Origin: Pipra filicauda
Lineage: Eukaryota > Chordata > Aves > Passeriformes > Pipridae
Direction of reading: 5' to 3'
Assembly: GCF_003945595.2 (NCBI RefSeq)
Contig: NW_024104521.1
Location: forward strand, 496,001-560,000
DNA: 64,000 nucleotides
The stretch's first letter is position 1; each line of letters opens with the position of its first letter. A model generated the notes under the pieces. That model saw nothing but the letters and a program-made list of their open reading frames with translations. It was not told where the DNA came from and made no database searches. This document shows, in pieces, positions 1-11,275 of this stretch. Position numbers and translations under genes: made by a program.

Positions 1-2734
1 TGGGGTAGAGAATCAAAAGCCTTCACTAAGGTTGCAGAGCCCTGAGGGTGGTTATTGCTGAGCAAGTGAAATTCTGGGGCTATTGCAAGTGGCTTCCCTG
101 GGAGCAAAGGGGGAGAGGATCCCCTTTCCATGGGGCAGGGGCTGTGGGTGGGTGCAGGGGTCCTGTTCAACCCACCATCCATGCCAGAATGCCGGGGCTG
201 GGTGGATACCATGCCACAGTGGTGAGTGGCAGGATACGGAGGATAAATGTCCCCGCTCCCAGCGATACCCCACACTGAGTGCTTTGCAAATGGTATGTGG
301 CAGTTGGGCTGTGCTGGGTGGGAGGCTCTTATTGGGGTCCCCAAGCTGCTATGGCTCCGGCTGCTTCTGGCTTTTAAGTAAATTTGTCTTCCGCTTCAAA
401 TGAAAACGGGTGGTGCAGTCCCCGGAGAGCAGTGAGAGTAATTAGCTTGTTTGGAGAGGGAACCCTGCAAGGGGGGAGCTGGGGGCAGGATATTGCTGCC
501 TTCAACAGGAGCTGACGGGGATGTGGGATGCAGGAGGGTGTCACCTTCAGTGCTTCTGAATCTGGGCTTTCTTGAACGTTTCCCCTCTGGTCCAGACAGG
601 GCAAGTCACCTACAGAAACCTATGGGCAGGGGTGCTGTTGGCATGCCTCACATGCCTCTCCTGCCCCTAAGGCTCAGCTCCTTCTGGTTCTAGGTGATTC
701 CAGCCCCATTTTGGCAGGAGGCACTCTGCTTTTGAACCTGCTGGGTTGGGGTCCCCTCCTGTTCAGGCAGCTGGCACCCCTCCCAACCCTGGGCCAGTGT
801 TGGCATTGCTGCTGGGGACTCTGGGTGCAGCAAGAGGGTCAGTGTCCCATCCGTGCTGCTCCTGCTTACTCCACCTGGGGACGTGGGGGCCTGGGGATGC
901 TGAGGTCTGCAGGACATACAAGCAGGTGCCCCAGCTCCAAGCACTGGTGCTCATCCGATTCCTGCACCAGCTCCATCTGCAATGAGCGTTTTGGAGGCTG
1001 TGCCCTGCTCAAGGCAAGGATACTGCATACCCCTGCATGTAGACAAACCTGATCCATGCTCCTCTTAGAGAGCCCTGGGCTGTACCTGGGATAAGCAGGT
1101 GGCTTTGTCTTGTGACATCTGTGGAGAGGTCTGTCAAGGACCACACTGCAGTAGCAGCGGTGCCTGTAGGTAGACAGGGGATACTCAGAGCCCTGAGGGA
1201 TGGTGCCAGAATGGCAGTGGAGATGGATGACTTCACCTCTGGCCCCTCTCCACAGAGCAGATCGGGGACAATGATGGAGAGACTAACTCAGCAGGTGGGG
1301 TGGTGGTACAAATCTGCTGCCACAGCTCTGATGCAAAGGCTTAGGGACTGACTGGGTAAGATAGGACCATCCCTGGGCTGTCATGCTGTGCCTGTGAGAC
1401 ATGTCCTGTCCCATGGCAGTGACATTCCTGCAGGGAAGGGGCTAGACCGTCTGAAGCAGAGGAAGTTTTCTTGGCAAGACACTACTGTGAGAGACTGACA
1501 GGACTCTGTCACTGAGCCTCTGTGGGGCAGAAAGTGGGACCTTGCTCTTGGCTTCAGGCACTGACCTGAGCAGCAGAGCTGGGATGCTCCAGCTCCCTTA
1601 CCTGCCCTCTTCCCATCACCAACAACGCATTTGGACACCAAAAAAAGTGCTTTTTAGGGATGGAGCCTTGATGATGGTCTGGCCAGGATTTGAGTCACAG
1701 GGAAGAGGGGGTTCTGTTTTTTTTTTTCCCTTGACCCAGCTGGGGAAGCTGTGGGATGCAGGGAGGTACTAGAAAACTTGCACAGCCCTGGGTCGGGAGC
1801 CAGGGAAGAGCCATCCAGCTGCTTTCATCGGTTTCTGCAGCCCATCCAGCTGTGTTGGGGTGAAATGAGAGCTGGCCTGCTCACTAACGAGATTAGACAG
1901 GCAAGCCATTGCTCCTGGCCCCTTTGGTTAATCGCTTCTTCCTAGATTGAATTTTTTTAAATTGCATTGCTTACAGAAAGGCCCTGAATGGGTTTAAAGG
2001 CAATAATCCACCCAGCCCTCCATCACTGCAAGGGTCCCCCTGGGGCTACTTGGCAGTGGGTTGTTGAAGTCCCCAATGTGTCTCCACGTGTCTCTGGTGT
2101 CCCCAGGAGGTGGTTGACAGGGTTGGCCCTTGACAGTTCTTGATTTATTCCAAGAGGGAATACGCATTAATTTTTAATGGTGTGATTTAGCAAAGCCTCT
2201 AGAAGTGATGGAGAAGAGAGCAGGTCAGATGCCAGGCTCTGTGCTGCAGTACATGTGGCAGATTCCCTTTGTCCCCCACTGCTGTCCTGAGGGCCGTGGT
2301 GGGCAGCTGCCCACCAGCCCATCCTGCTGCACTCCTAGGGGCATGTTGGAGTTGGGGTGTTGAGTGGTGGGGCACAGCACCCCCAGCTCTGGTTGTACCT
2401 GCATGGGGTCTTGTGTGACCCCAGAGCAGGGAGGGACAGCAGCTGGTGGGAGGTTTTGGGGTCGCAGAACAGGTTGGCAAATGGGTGTGGGGCTTGGGCA
2501 GCACAGTGAGGGTTGCTATAATATGCTGTGGTTATGACTGATGCCAGCATCCCTTGGAGACATCTCAGCCCTCTCCTGGCTGGTGGAATCTGCCCTTAAG
2601 TATCTCTTTCTTTCCCCCTTATTCTGCTTCTAGAAGTCACATCTTCCGAGCCCAGCCCCAGTCCTGTGCTGCCCATGCTGACCCAAACAAATTTCCTCTG
2701 GAGCCCGCCCTCCCTGCTCGCCTCCCCTCTGTCG

Positions 2735-2840
2735 TACGAAGTGAGTCACTCCCAGGCACCGGGAATCATTCATGTCATTTCCCCCTTTGCCGCAAAGTCA
2801 TTAATGCGAGTGGAATAATTTGTTGCATAACGGAGAGGAT
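2735..2840. promoter_or_regulatory. Candidate conserved regulatory element
   Basis: This AT-richer island in GC-rich DNA contains an AP-1 type TGAGTCA at 2742-2748, CATTAATG-like homeobox cores and a TTGCATAA C/EBP-like site. Density of motifs and the compositional break suggest an enhancer. Conservation cannot be checked here. Confidence 0.3.
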
Positions 2841-5814
2841 CAGTGGGAGCGCTGCTCCGGCAAGTGATTCCTGGCCCTGGCCACCACCACCCGGGGAGAG
2901 GGCAGCTTGATGGGAGCATTCCAGGTCTTGCTGGTCCCACAGCTGCATCATGCTCCCAGCAATGGTGTCGGCTGCCTGAGGCATTTTTCCAAAAACCATC
3001 AAGTCCTGCCTGGACCCCAGCTGAGCAGGATGGACCTGTTTGTTGGGGCCTTAGTGTCTGCTCACCCTCACAGAGATCCTCTGAAAGGGGCATGTTCTGA
3101 CTGCCCCACCGTGACATGGGCAAGAAGTGTCCCCTGCATTGATCAGGGGGTGTGTGTTGAGGCACCCTTTGTCCTGGCCATGTCCCTGCCTCCCACCCAT
3201 TCCAGCTTCTATGAGCTCCCCAAGCCATGGGGTCACAAATGCTTTCCACCAGCAGCCAAATACCTCCCAGCTTCTTGCTTCAGAGCTGGCGACCCAGAGG
3301 TGCCCCAGCAGGGCTGCAGGCAGCTCTGGAACTATTCCCAGTGAATTCCCAGCCAGCTGTTGCTGGTGAAAACCCAAGCATGGCTGGGGGTCTCTCCCAG
3401 GGACCTTGCAGCCTCCCAAGCAGGGGACTGGCTGGAGGGGATACTTGTCACCTCAGCTAAGGACTGTGGGTGCTGAGATCCCATGCTTGAGTGATACTTG
3501 CTGCAGTTATGGCAGATCCAGTCTCTCCCCTGCATGTTGAGGGGGAGAAGGGCAGGGAATAGTGCTTGAGGAGATAAGAGTCATTGTGGAGGCTGCCCCA
3601 CTGCCCAGGGTTAATTTCCTTCTATCCCACACTCGGCCAGGCATTAATTTAAAGATGCTGTAATGGGAGAGGGAGAGCGTAAGAGGATTGGGCTGAGGGC
3701 AAGAGGATTTAAGGAAGGGAAGGGAAGTGGTTGGGAGCTGCACAGGGGACAATGGCATCCGATGGCACAGGATGGGCAGGAGGTGGCTGTGCACTCCTCA
3801 AGCCCAAGCCACACCGATGTGTCCCAATTGCAACTGTGATGTTACCCAGTGGTACCCTCCAACCCCTGGAAGGGAACATGGGGGTGAAGCTTTCCCCCGC
3901 CTCAGGGAGAGCACCGCTGCCGGGTGGCTGGGCAAGGAGGGGGCTGTAAACTGCTTGCCTGCAGCATGGCCATGCCCCATGTTCCACCTCTGCCCCTTGC
4001 TGTGTGTGGGACATGAGGCAGTAGTTTTAAACTCCAGCCTGGGGTAACCCAGCAGGAAGGCATCCCGCCCAGCTCAGAGAGGGGCAGGCAGAGCCTCTCT
4101 GGGGTGCCGCGTCCCAACAGCGACTTTGTCCCTTCTTCTCAGCTGGGCAGCGCGTCCCCTCGGTGCAGAGGGCTGCCCTGAGGCAGTAACTGGAGAAAGG
4201 AGATGGTGTTTAATATTTCAAAGTGACTCACTGAAAACCTGCTGTTCCCTGGGGCTGGTCCAGGCCCAGCATCCCCGGAAAGAGGCCAGGATCACACCCC
4301 AGCCCAGTGTGAACTGCAAAGGGAGGTTCTTTTGGGACCACATCTGTCACAGCAAAGGAGCCTTTTCCCTCCTCTATTGCTCGCAGACTCAAGGGTCCCA
4401 CCTCTGCCCTGGACTACATTTCCAGGACAGGAGCATGAGTCCCCAGGGGATGCGGTGTCTCCCCTGTGCGGTGCACCACCCTGTGCCTCCCTCAGCACTG
4501 TTTGTTTTCTCAGCCTGCCCTGCTGTAATTACAACCTGCTGCCACTCTCCAGATAATAGGTCTTTCCTTTTATCACTGCTTAATTAAATAACTGTGGGGA
4601 AGTGAGGGGCTAGTAACCCCTTGTTTGCCAGCATGAACAACCCAGTGGTGCTGGGGAGGTCTATTGGGGATGGCACAGGATTTGGACGGGGATGGCTGTG
4701 CCCTGTTCTGGAAAACATAGCTGAACCTGGGGTACCTCCATGCCCTTGAGAGGGATGAGGTGCTGACTTTTTTGTTCATGTGTACAGCATGTCTGGCACA
4801 AATGTTTCCAGGCCAATCCTCAGAAAGTGCCCTGAATGTGACCACTGTCACCCTGTCTGTAATTCTCCCCTCAGCTTGGAGCCTTGCCTGCTGCCAGGCT
4901 AGGGCCAGTGTGTGGGCAGGGTGTCTGCTGCCAGGCCAGTCACCTCTGCCCACAATTAATTGGTGCTAATGAGTATCCCTGGCAGCTGCTGCTGGGTCAG
5001 TGAGCTCTGATTGAGTATCTGCCAGGCTCTCTCCCTGTGGGAGCAGATGCATGGGTCCCACTTCTTGCTCAGCAGAGCATCCTCACTTGTGCAGTTGGTC
5101 ATCAATGCGTACATGGCTCCCTCTGCTCTGTCTGCCTTTGTACCTTTGCCAGGAAGCTGGTCCCAGTTTGGGCACTGCCAGTAGTGCAGCTCCCCAGGAG
5201 CTGCCCCCGTATCTTGCTCCTCTGGGTGCCCATTTCTCCCCATCGCAGCCACCCCACAAGGTGCTTTAGCAGTGGGAACGGTGTCTGTTATGGCATCCTC
5301 AGGAACAGAATGTGGCCCTCTTTAAAAACACATGGGCAGGGGTGATAGGAGTGCTCCCCTGGGCACTGCCTGTCCCACTGTGATGGAGTGGGGAAAGGTC
5401 TTTGCGTTGGTGATGAGATGTACAACATGAGTGATGGGGGTAGTCTGGGAAATGCCCCTCACTAAGTGTGGACAGCCCTTGGTGTCAGGGGCCCGGCTTG
5501 AAAATGATCAGTTGGGGTATGGAGAGGTTTTGGGAGTATTCTGGGTCTTTGTGGCAAGATGTTGTGGGAAGAGGAGCTGTGTAGGGGTTGTGTACAGGCA
5601 GGGGAGTATGAGGTTACCTGCAGGCTCAGGGTACCTCTCCTCCTAGTGTGTTGCCTTCCTTGCTGCCTGTCCTCCCATCTGCCCTGGATTTGCAGTTCCA
5701 GAGTCAATTTGCACAGATCAAAGCCTGGGGCCATCTCTCATCTTGGCTTACCTGGGTCCTGCCTACCCCAAGCCCCGAAAGCAGGGGAGGTTTGGAGGTA
5801 ATCCTTGCAGATGG

Positions 5815-6005
5815 GATGCTGCTGACTAATTATAGCAGAACCTCTCGCTTTGTGGGAACCACGGTGAATTGTCCCTCGAGCCCTGGCAGCAATGGTACAA
5901 ATCTTCTGCTAATTAGACTTGAAAGTCCTCCCATGAGCTCAAGCACAGGATGGATATTTGATTATTAACATATTTATTTCTGAGCCTCTCAGCAGATCTT
6001 GCACT
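5815..6005. promoter_or_regulatory. Candidate conserved regulatory element
   Basis: An AT-rich island with repeated homeodomain cores: CTAATTATAG near 5826, CTAATTAGAC near 5909 and a TGATTATTAACATATTTATTT run near 5958. It is flanked by ordinary GC-rich sequence and has no coding potential. Inferred enhancer-like DNA. Confidence 0.3.
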
Positions 6006-6012
6006 GGGAGGC

Positions 6013-6032
6013 TGTATTCCCCCCCCCCCCCA
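6013..6032 (+). repeat. Poly-C tract
   Basis: A run of about a dozen C residues directly after the AT-rich island. It is a simple-sequence tract and a likely length polymorphism. Confidence 0.8.
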
Positions 6033-9000
6033 TCACTTCTAGGCACATTTATTCATATCAAGAGTGCTGGGGGGCTCCAGAGGGAGGGGGGCTTCTTCTG
6101 CTCTGTGTGCTCATTTTTGGGGTTGTCTCATCAAGGTGTGTGGAAGATAACTTGCTGATGCCGGCAAGGTCTTGGGCAGGAGCAAAGCTCCCAGGCTCTG
6201 TGCTTCCCACTAGCTTCTCTCTCAGATGGGGTGCTCCTGACCCTCATGACCAGGTGGGAAACCAGGGATGTCTTTTCCCACCTGCTCCTGGGCACAGTGG
6301 CTCCAGGAACTGGATAGGCAGATGAGGGGGTGGCATGGAGCTGGTGCTGAGCAGCCCATCACAAAGCTGCCTGCCATGGCACCCCCGGGGGAGCATCCCT
6401 CCCTCCCTCCAGGAAAACTGCGACGGAAACACTGTCTCTGAAACAACTGAAAATAGCTTTCCTGTCCCCAAAATGTCAGTTTTTAAAAGGCAGTCTCTGG
6501 GGGCCCCCCTGGGCTGGCAGTGGGCTGAGCAGGTGCCCTGGAGATGCCAAGTGGGTGGCCCTGCTGCCCCGTGGGGCAGAGAGTGCAAGAGGCTGGAGGG
6601 CTGAGCCATCTCTCAGTATAGAGATGGGGAGAGGGAGAGTGCTGGTGTCGGGGGCCATCAGCCCAGCCATAGGGCTGTGCAGTGTCTTGGCTTGAGGCTG
6701 GAGAAAAGTGCAGGTGAGCTGTGGGCTGTCAGAAGGAAAGTACTTGTGTGTCTCCCCTGCCCATAGACACCCAGGTCTACCCAGCCACATATCCAGAGGT
6801 TCCAGACCAGTGCTGGGGTGCTGTTGGCATGGGGACAGGTGAGAAGCAATGGGTCAGGACCTCAGCCCCATCTCCAGCACCGCTTTGCTCTCTCTACCTG
6901 CCTTGTTGCTGTTTCCCTGAGAGAGGGCACGTGCCTTGTTGCAGCTCTGGAGTTATTAATAGCAGCGAACACTCTCAGTGCCTTCAAGACAAGTCCATTT
7001 TGGGGGAGATTCCTGCCATTTGAAATATGCTTCCCCTCCCTGGGATCCCTCTGGCATCTTATCTCCCTCTCCCAGCTGTGCAGCCAGCGTGTGCCAGAGG
7101 CCCTGGATAAGCGGTGGTGCTAATAGCCCGTGTCACTCAGCCCAGCAGCATCTGCCTGGGTGATGGAGGGTGTCCTGCTGCCTGGCCCACAGGCAGCCCC
7201 AGGCTGCCTGCACACGTGAAAACCGAGGTCGTGTCCTAGCCTGTCCCCACTGCACTTCCTCCTGACTGTCACCATCACCCCACCGAGCTGGATCTGTCAG
7301 CAGCCAAGCAAGCGCTGATTGCAAGGAAATGAGCCTGGTGCCATCTCCCATTTATTGGAGCCCAACCTGTGTGTGACTGAATGGAACTCGTTAATTTGTC
7401 ACCATCACCGTGGCTTGTTGTGTGGTGGTGAGGGTGGAGAGTCTGGAGGGATGCTGAGGGCTGTGTCCTCCCCTGGAGCAGATTTGGGAGCAGGGCTGGC
7501 ATCACTTGTGGCCAGGCTGAGATTTTTCCCAGCTTCACAGTTCAGGAGACCCTGCTGAGGCTTAGAGTGGGAGTGGGGGTAGGGCTGGGGATGGAAACCC
7601 CTGCTGGTCCTCGTCAGATGCCACGTGCATGGAGCAAGGTGGGCATCTGAGGGGCAAAATGATGCCAGTTCAAGATAAGGAGATTCTGTGGCTGTGCTGT
7701 GCCCCAGTGTGAGCCATGCACCCCCATCCAGTGATGTGCCTACTTGTGAAGGCCATGCTCTTTGGAGGTCCTGGGGGCTGGGCTGCCTCATTGCCTGATG
7801 TAACCTAGGTACCCCCAACATTGCTGTGCTTTGCAAACCCAGCAAGCTCTGAAATGGCCCCAGATGGTCCAGGCAGGCTGTGGTGTCCTTGCTTACTGCT
7901 GCAACCTTGATGTGTCAGCCCTATAACCAGGGCTGGGTTCAGGTTCTGGCTCTTACCCCTTCCCTTTGCCTCTGTTTCCCTGCAGCTGTTGGTGCAGTTC
8001 TTTGCCCTCCCATTGCAAGATATGGAGAGTCTTGGGGAGCACCCCAGGAGCCTGGGCAGGGGGTGATGAAACCTGTTGCCCCAGTTTTTTCACCTTCTTC
8101 CCGCTGCTTGTACCCTGTTCATGGGGGCAATGAATTATTCGTGGCCTGGCAGGCAGGGGTGTGTCTGTGACTGCCTGCATGATGCCAGTGGAGCCTGCAT
8201 GCCATCGAGCACAGAGAGCTTTTCTGTGTAAATCCCTAAAATATTTAGCAGAACAGACAAAAATAAAATTCAGCTTGGGAGCAGTCAGTGCCTCAGTGTA
8301 ACCTGGATGGTGATGGGCTGTCATGGAGGTGCTGGGGGGGATGGACACACCAGGGTGGTACCTGTGGAGCTCTGACCCTGATCTTGGCCTGTCACCCACC
8401 ACCCAAGTTGCTTGTGGAGTTTATGTCTCTTTGTCCAACCACGCATCCATTAGGTCTTTCTGCTTGTCTCTGTTATCAGATGGTGGGGATGCCCCCATCC
8501 TTTCCCTGCATTGTGGGGGTGCTTTGGCATGTCTTGGTCCCTGGTGTCAGAGAGCCAGGCTCCTGCCCCACCACCCGCTGTGTGCCAGCTGCTGACAGGT
8601 TGGTGCTGCGGGACCGGTGCGTGGTGTTGGGCTGGGCTCTTTCCCTGGCAGTGCCTTCCTGAGCAGACAGATCACGTCACATGCATTTTTTAACAGGATC
8701 CACCGGCTGAGAACGAGCTGAGCTGTCGTCGCACGTTTGTGATCAAAGCCAGACATGCCCTGGCAGCCCGGGGAAGGATGGCCTTGTGTGCCACTCCTCT
8801 CCATCACAGGCTGATTTACAGGGCAGAGCAGGTTGGGGATCCAGCCGTGTCACAGGTTGCAGGTGTGTTGCCCTGCATCCCTGAAGGCACCAGGATGGCC
8901 AGTGCCCTCCTTCCTGCTGTGGAGCAATGATTCCTGACCCAAATATCTAAGGATGGGGGCAGCCATGATGCAAAGCTGGTGCTGCCGTCAGGCTTCATGC

Positions 9001-9599
9001 ACAGTCCTACATCCTGAAATTGCACCTTCAGGGGGAGCTGGGTTTGCTGGCAGCAAAGACTGGGGTAGGAAAGGGTTTGTGCTTGTCCTGGATGTGTTTC
9101 AGGCTAAGTTCACAAGGGAGCAAGCAGAGGTAAGGGATGCAGAGAGCTGCGGCCAGCTCCGGATGGGAAAGCACGTGGAGCCAGCTGGCTCTGACATGGC
9201 AGGGCTGCCCCGCAAGGCAGGCTGGGCCACTGGCAGCTTTCCCTTGGCCTTTGCAAGCTCGTCCTTTCAAGGATGCTCTCTGTCCCTTGGCAAGGTACGA
9301 GCTGTGTGCTGCCCCATGTTCTGTACATCACAGGGCCAAGCCCCGGGGTGTGTGGCCAAGGGCAGTATGAGCTCACCTTAGAGCACTCAGCCCCTCCCAG
9401 ACTGTCTGTCCTCTCTGAGCCTTCCTCCCGCCTCCTTCCTGGGTTTGCTTCTGCCCCTCTTGCCTCCCTGGGCGTGGGGCAGCAGGTGCCAGCGGTAGGT
9501 GCCTGCAGTGTGGCCATGCAGCACGGCTGTGCTGTGTGTTTCCCTCTGCAAGCACCAGCAAAGCCCGCGGGCTGTACTTCGCTGTGACAGCACATCCCA

Positions 9600-9690
9600 T
9601 GTCAGACCCGCTGCAAATCCTGCCTGCTAATAGCTATGCAAATTACCTCATTAGTTGCCTTATTTATTTTCTCTGGCATCACGTTTTCAG
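9600..9690. promoter_or_regulatory. Candidate conserved element with octamer motif
   Basis: Contains a perfect POU octamer ATGCAAAT at 9636-9643 beside CATTAG and TTATTTATTT sequence, in otherwise GC-rich DNA. This is typical of developmental or cardiac/neural enhancers, but it is only a motif-level inference. Confidence 0.3.
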
Positions 9691-10121
9691 CACTTCCCCC
9701 AGTCCCGGAGGCTGTGGTTTCCCCGAGCTGGGAGGAAGCAGGAGCAGAGCAGCAGCACACAGGGCTGGCTTGGCTGAGCTTTCTTCTGCTGGTGGCAGTG
9801 GTGTTGGGATCCCACAGAGCCACCCACCCCGATGCCGTGGGTCTGTAATCCCTTCTGCCAGGATGTCCACCTCCTTCTCCTCCTTCATCATATCCTGGCT
9901 CTGGGATGAGTCCTGCTGAGCTCTCCCTCTGGCCAGGAACTGCTCTGTCCCTGCCAAGCAGCTGTGGGTCTGGCATTGCTGGGATGCATGTGACCTCCAT
10001 CCCCAAAAAAGGTGAGTGCTGGATTTAGGTAGAGAGAGAACAGAGCATTTGCCCAGTCTCTGTGGGCCTGAATGGTGTCTTGAGGCTTGGCACAGGGCTG
10101 CACAGTGTCCTGCACTCCTTC

Positions 10122-10225
10122 CACCCTGACTGCCCTTCCTTGGTAATGGAAATTTGCCTCCTTCTCATCCTGATTGCCCTTCCTCATTACTGGAAATGTG
10201 CCTCCCACCCTGACTGCTTTTTCTC
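10122..10225 (+). repeat. Short tandem repeat, about three imperfect 40-44 bp units
   Basis: Units beginning CACCCTGACTGCCC, CATCCTGATTGCCC and CACCCTGACTGCTT start at about 10122, 10166 and 10206. Each of the first two is followed by a TGGAAAT(T/G)TGCCTCC block. It is a small minisatellite. Confidence 0.75.
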
Positions 10226-11204
10226 CTTCAGAGAAAGGTTGGCAGATGATGTCACAGGTATCTGCCAGCCATGGGATGACTCCAGAGAGCCCATAGATGT
10301 CCTGGCCAAGGTGGCCCTGGGCTGGAGCACTGATCTGATACTGTCCCTGGGGTGTGTAGCCCAAGCTGAAACACTTTGAAGCCCAGACACCATCCAGGGC
10401 TGGCAAGAATGGCCCCTGGGCACCAGCTCATGGTGCCCCTTGGTGATGTTCATGTCCCAGGGCATCCCTATCCATGCTGTATGTCCTGCAAGGACCACTA
10501 TCTCCTGGTTGCATTTTCTAGGGATGCTCATGTGCCCACGACACCCGTGACAGTGAAACAGGCTTTTCATGGACACCAGGGGACCCACATACTAGTGTGA
10601 TGACTCATATGAAGACCTTGATTTAGCCACCCCATGGGCTTGTCTGTGCCATGCTGAGCTGCCTGCAAGCATTCTGTCTGCTTCCCCTGTTCTGTTTGTC
10701 TTTTATTTCCCCCCTTCTCTCGGCGGCTGTGCTAATGAATATTTCATGGCCAGGAACCAGAGCGAATTCCCCCGGCAGCTTCCCGCACTCCTGCGACAGG
10801 TACCAATCCAGATGTCGGTGTCTTAGGAAGCATGGGTCTGCTAAGAAGTCATCTCGGGAGGAGAGGGCTTGAGTAGGGAAGGACGCAATGGCTCTGGGTG
10901 TCCCCATCCCCGGCGGTGCTGTCACTGCCCTTTCAACCTGCAAGGAACTGCCAGCGGACCGTGGTGGCCACGTGTCCGTGCAGGGATGGCCTTCACGGCT
11001 CCCTTGCCCCCTCTCACACGCGTGCAGGGCCACGCTCCGACACAACAGCACGTGTCCCCTCCTGTCCCCCGTGTGCCATCAGCCGCCACAGCCGTCTGAA
11101 CGAGCCGTGTCCCCGGCTCACCTCCTGCCGCCCTGCCGCTCTGCTGCGCTGTGCCGGGGCTCCTCTCAGCGTCAGGAGGCGGCAGTGACACCGCGGCGGC
11201 ACCG

Positions 11205-11275
11205 AGAATGGGGCACGGGGCGGGGGCACAGAGCGGGGGGCACGAAGCGGGGGCATGGAGCGTGGGCAGGCACCC
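11205..11275 (+). repeat. G-rich tandem repeat of about 15 bp units
   Basis: Repeats of a GGGGCA-x-GCGGG type unit in a small CpG-containing patch (about 10,960-11,320). Several GGG runs could form a G-quadruplex. No promoter or exon can be supported here. Confidence 0.55.

Noticed and set aside
8697..8930. Open frame after an acceptor-like TTTTTTAACAG
   Set aside because: No donor, no poly(A) signal nearby and no recognisable sequence. Could be a terminal exon of the upstream neighbour, but nothing confirms it.
9984..10011. Mini-ORF of nine codons ending at a consensus donor in phase 1
   Set aside because: Phase and donor fit a KCNIP2 first exon, but nine codons carry too little information and match no known N-terminus.
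10747..10800. Frame starting MARNQSEFPRQLP and ending at CAG|GTACC
   Set aside because: It would end in phase 0, incompatible with the KCNIP2 phase-1 junction. No homology recognised.
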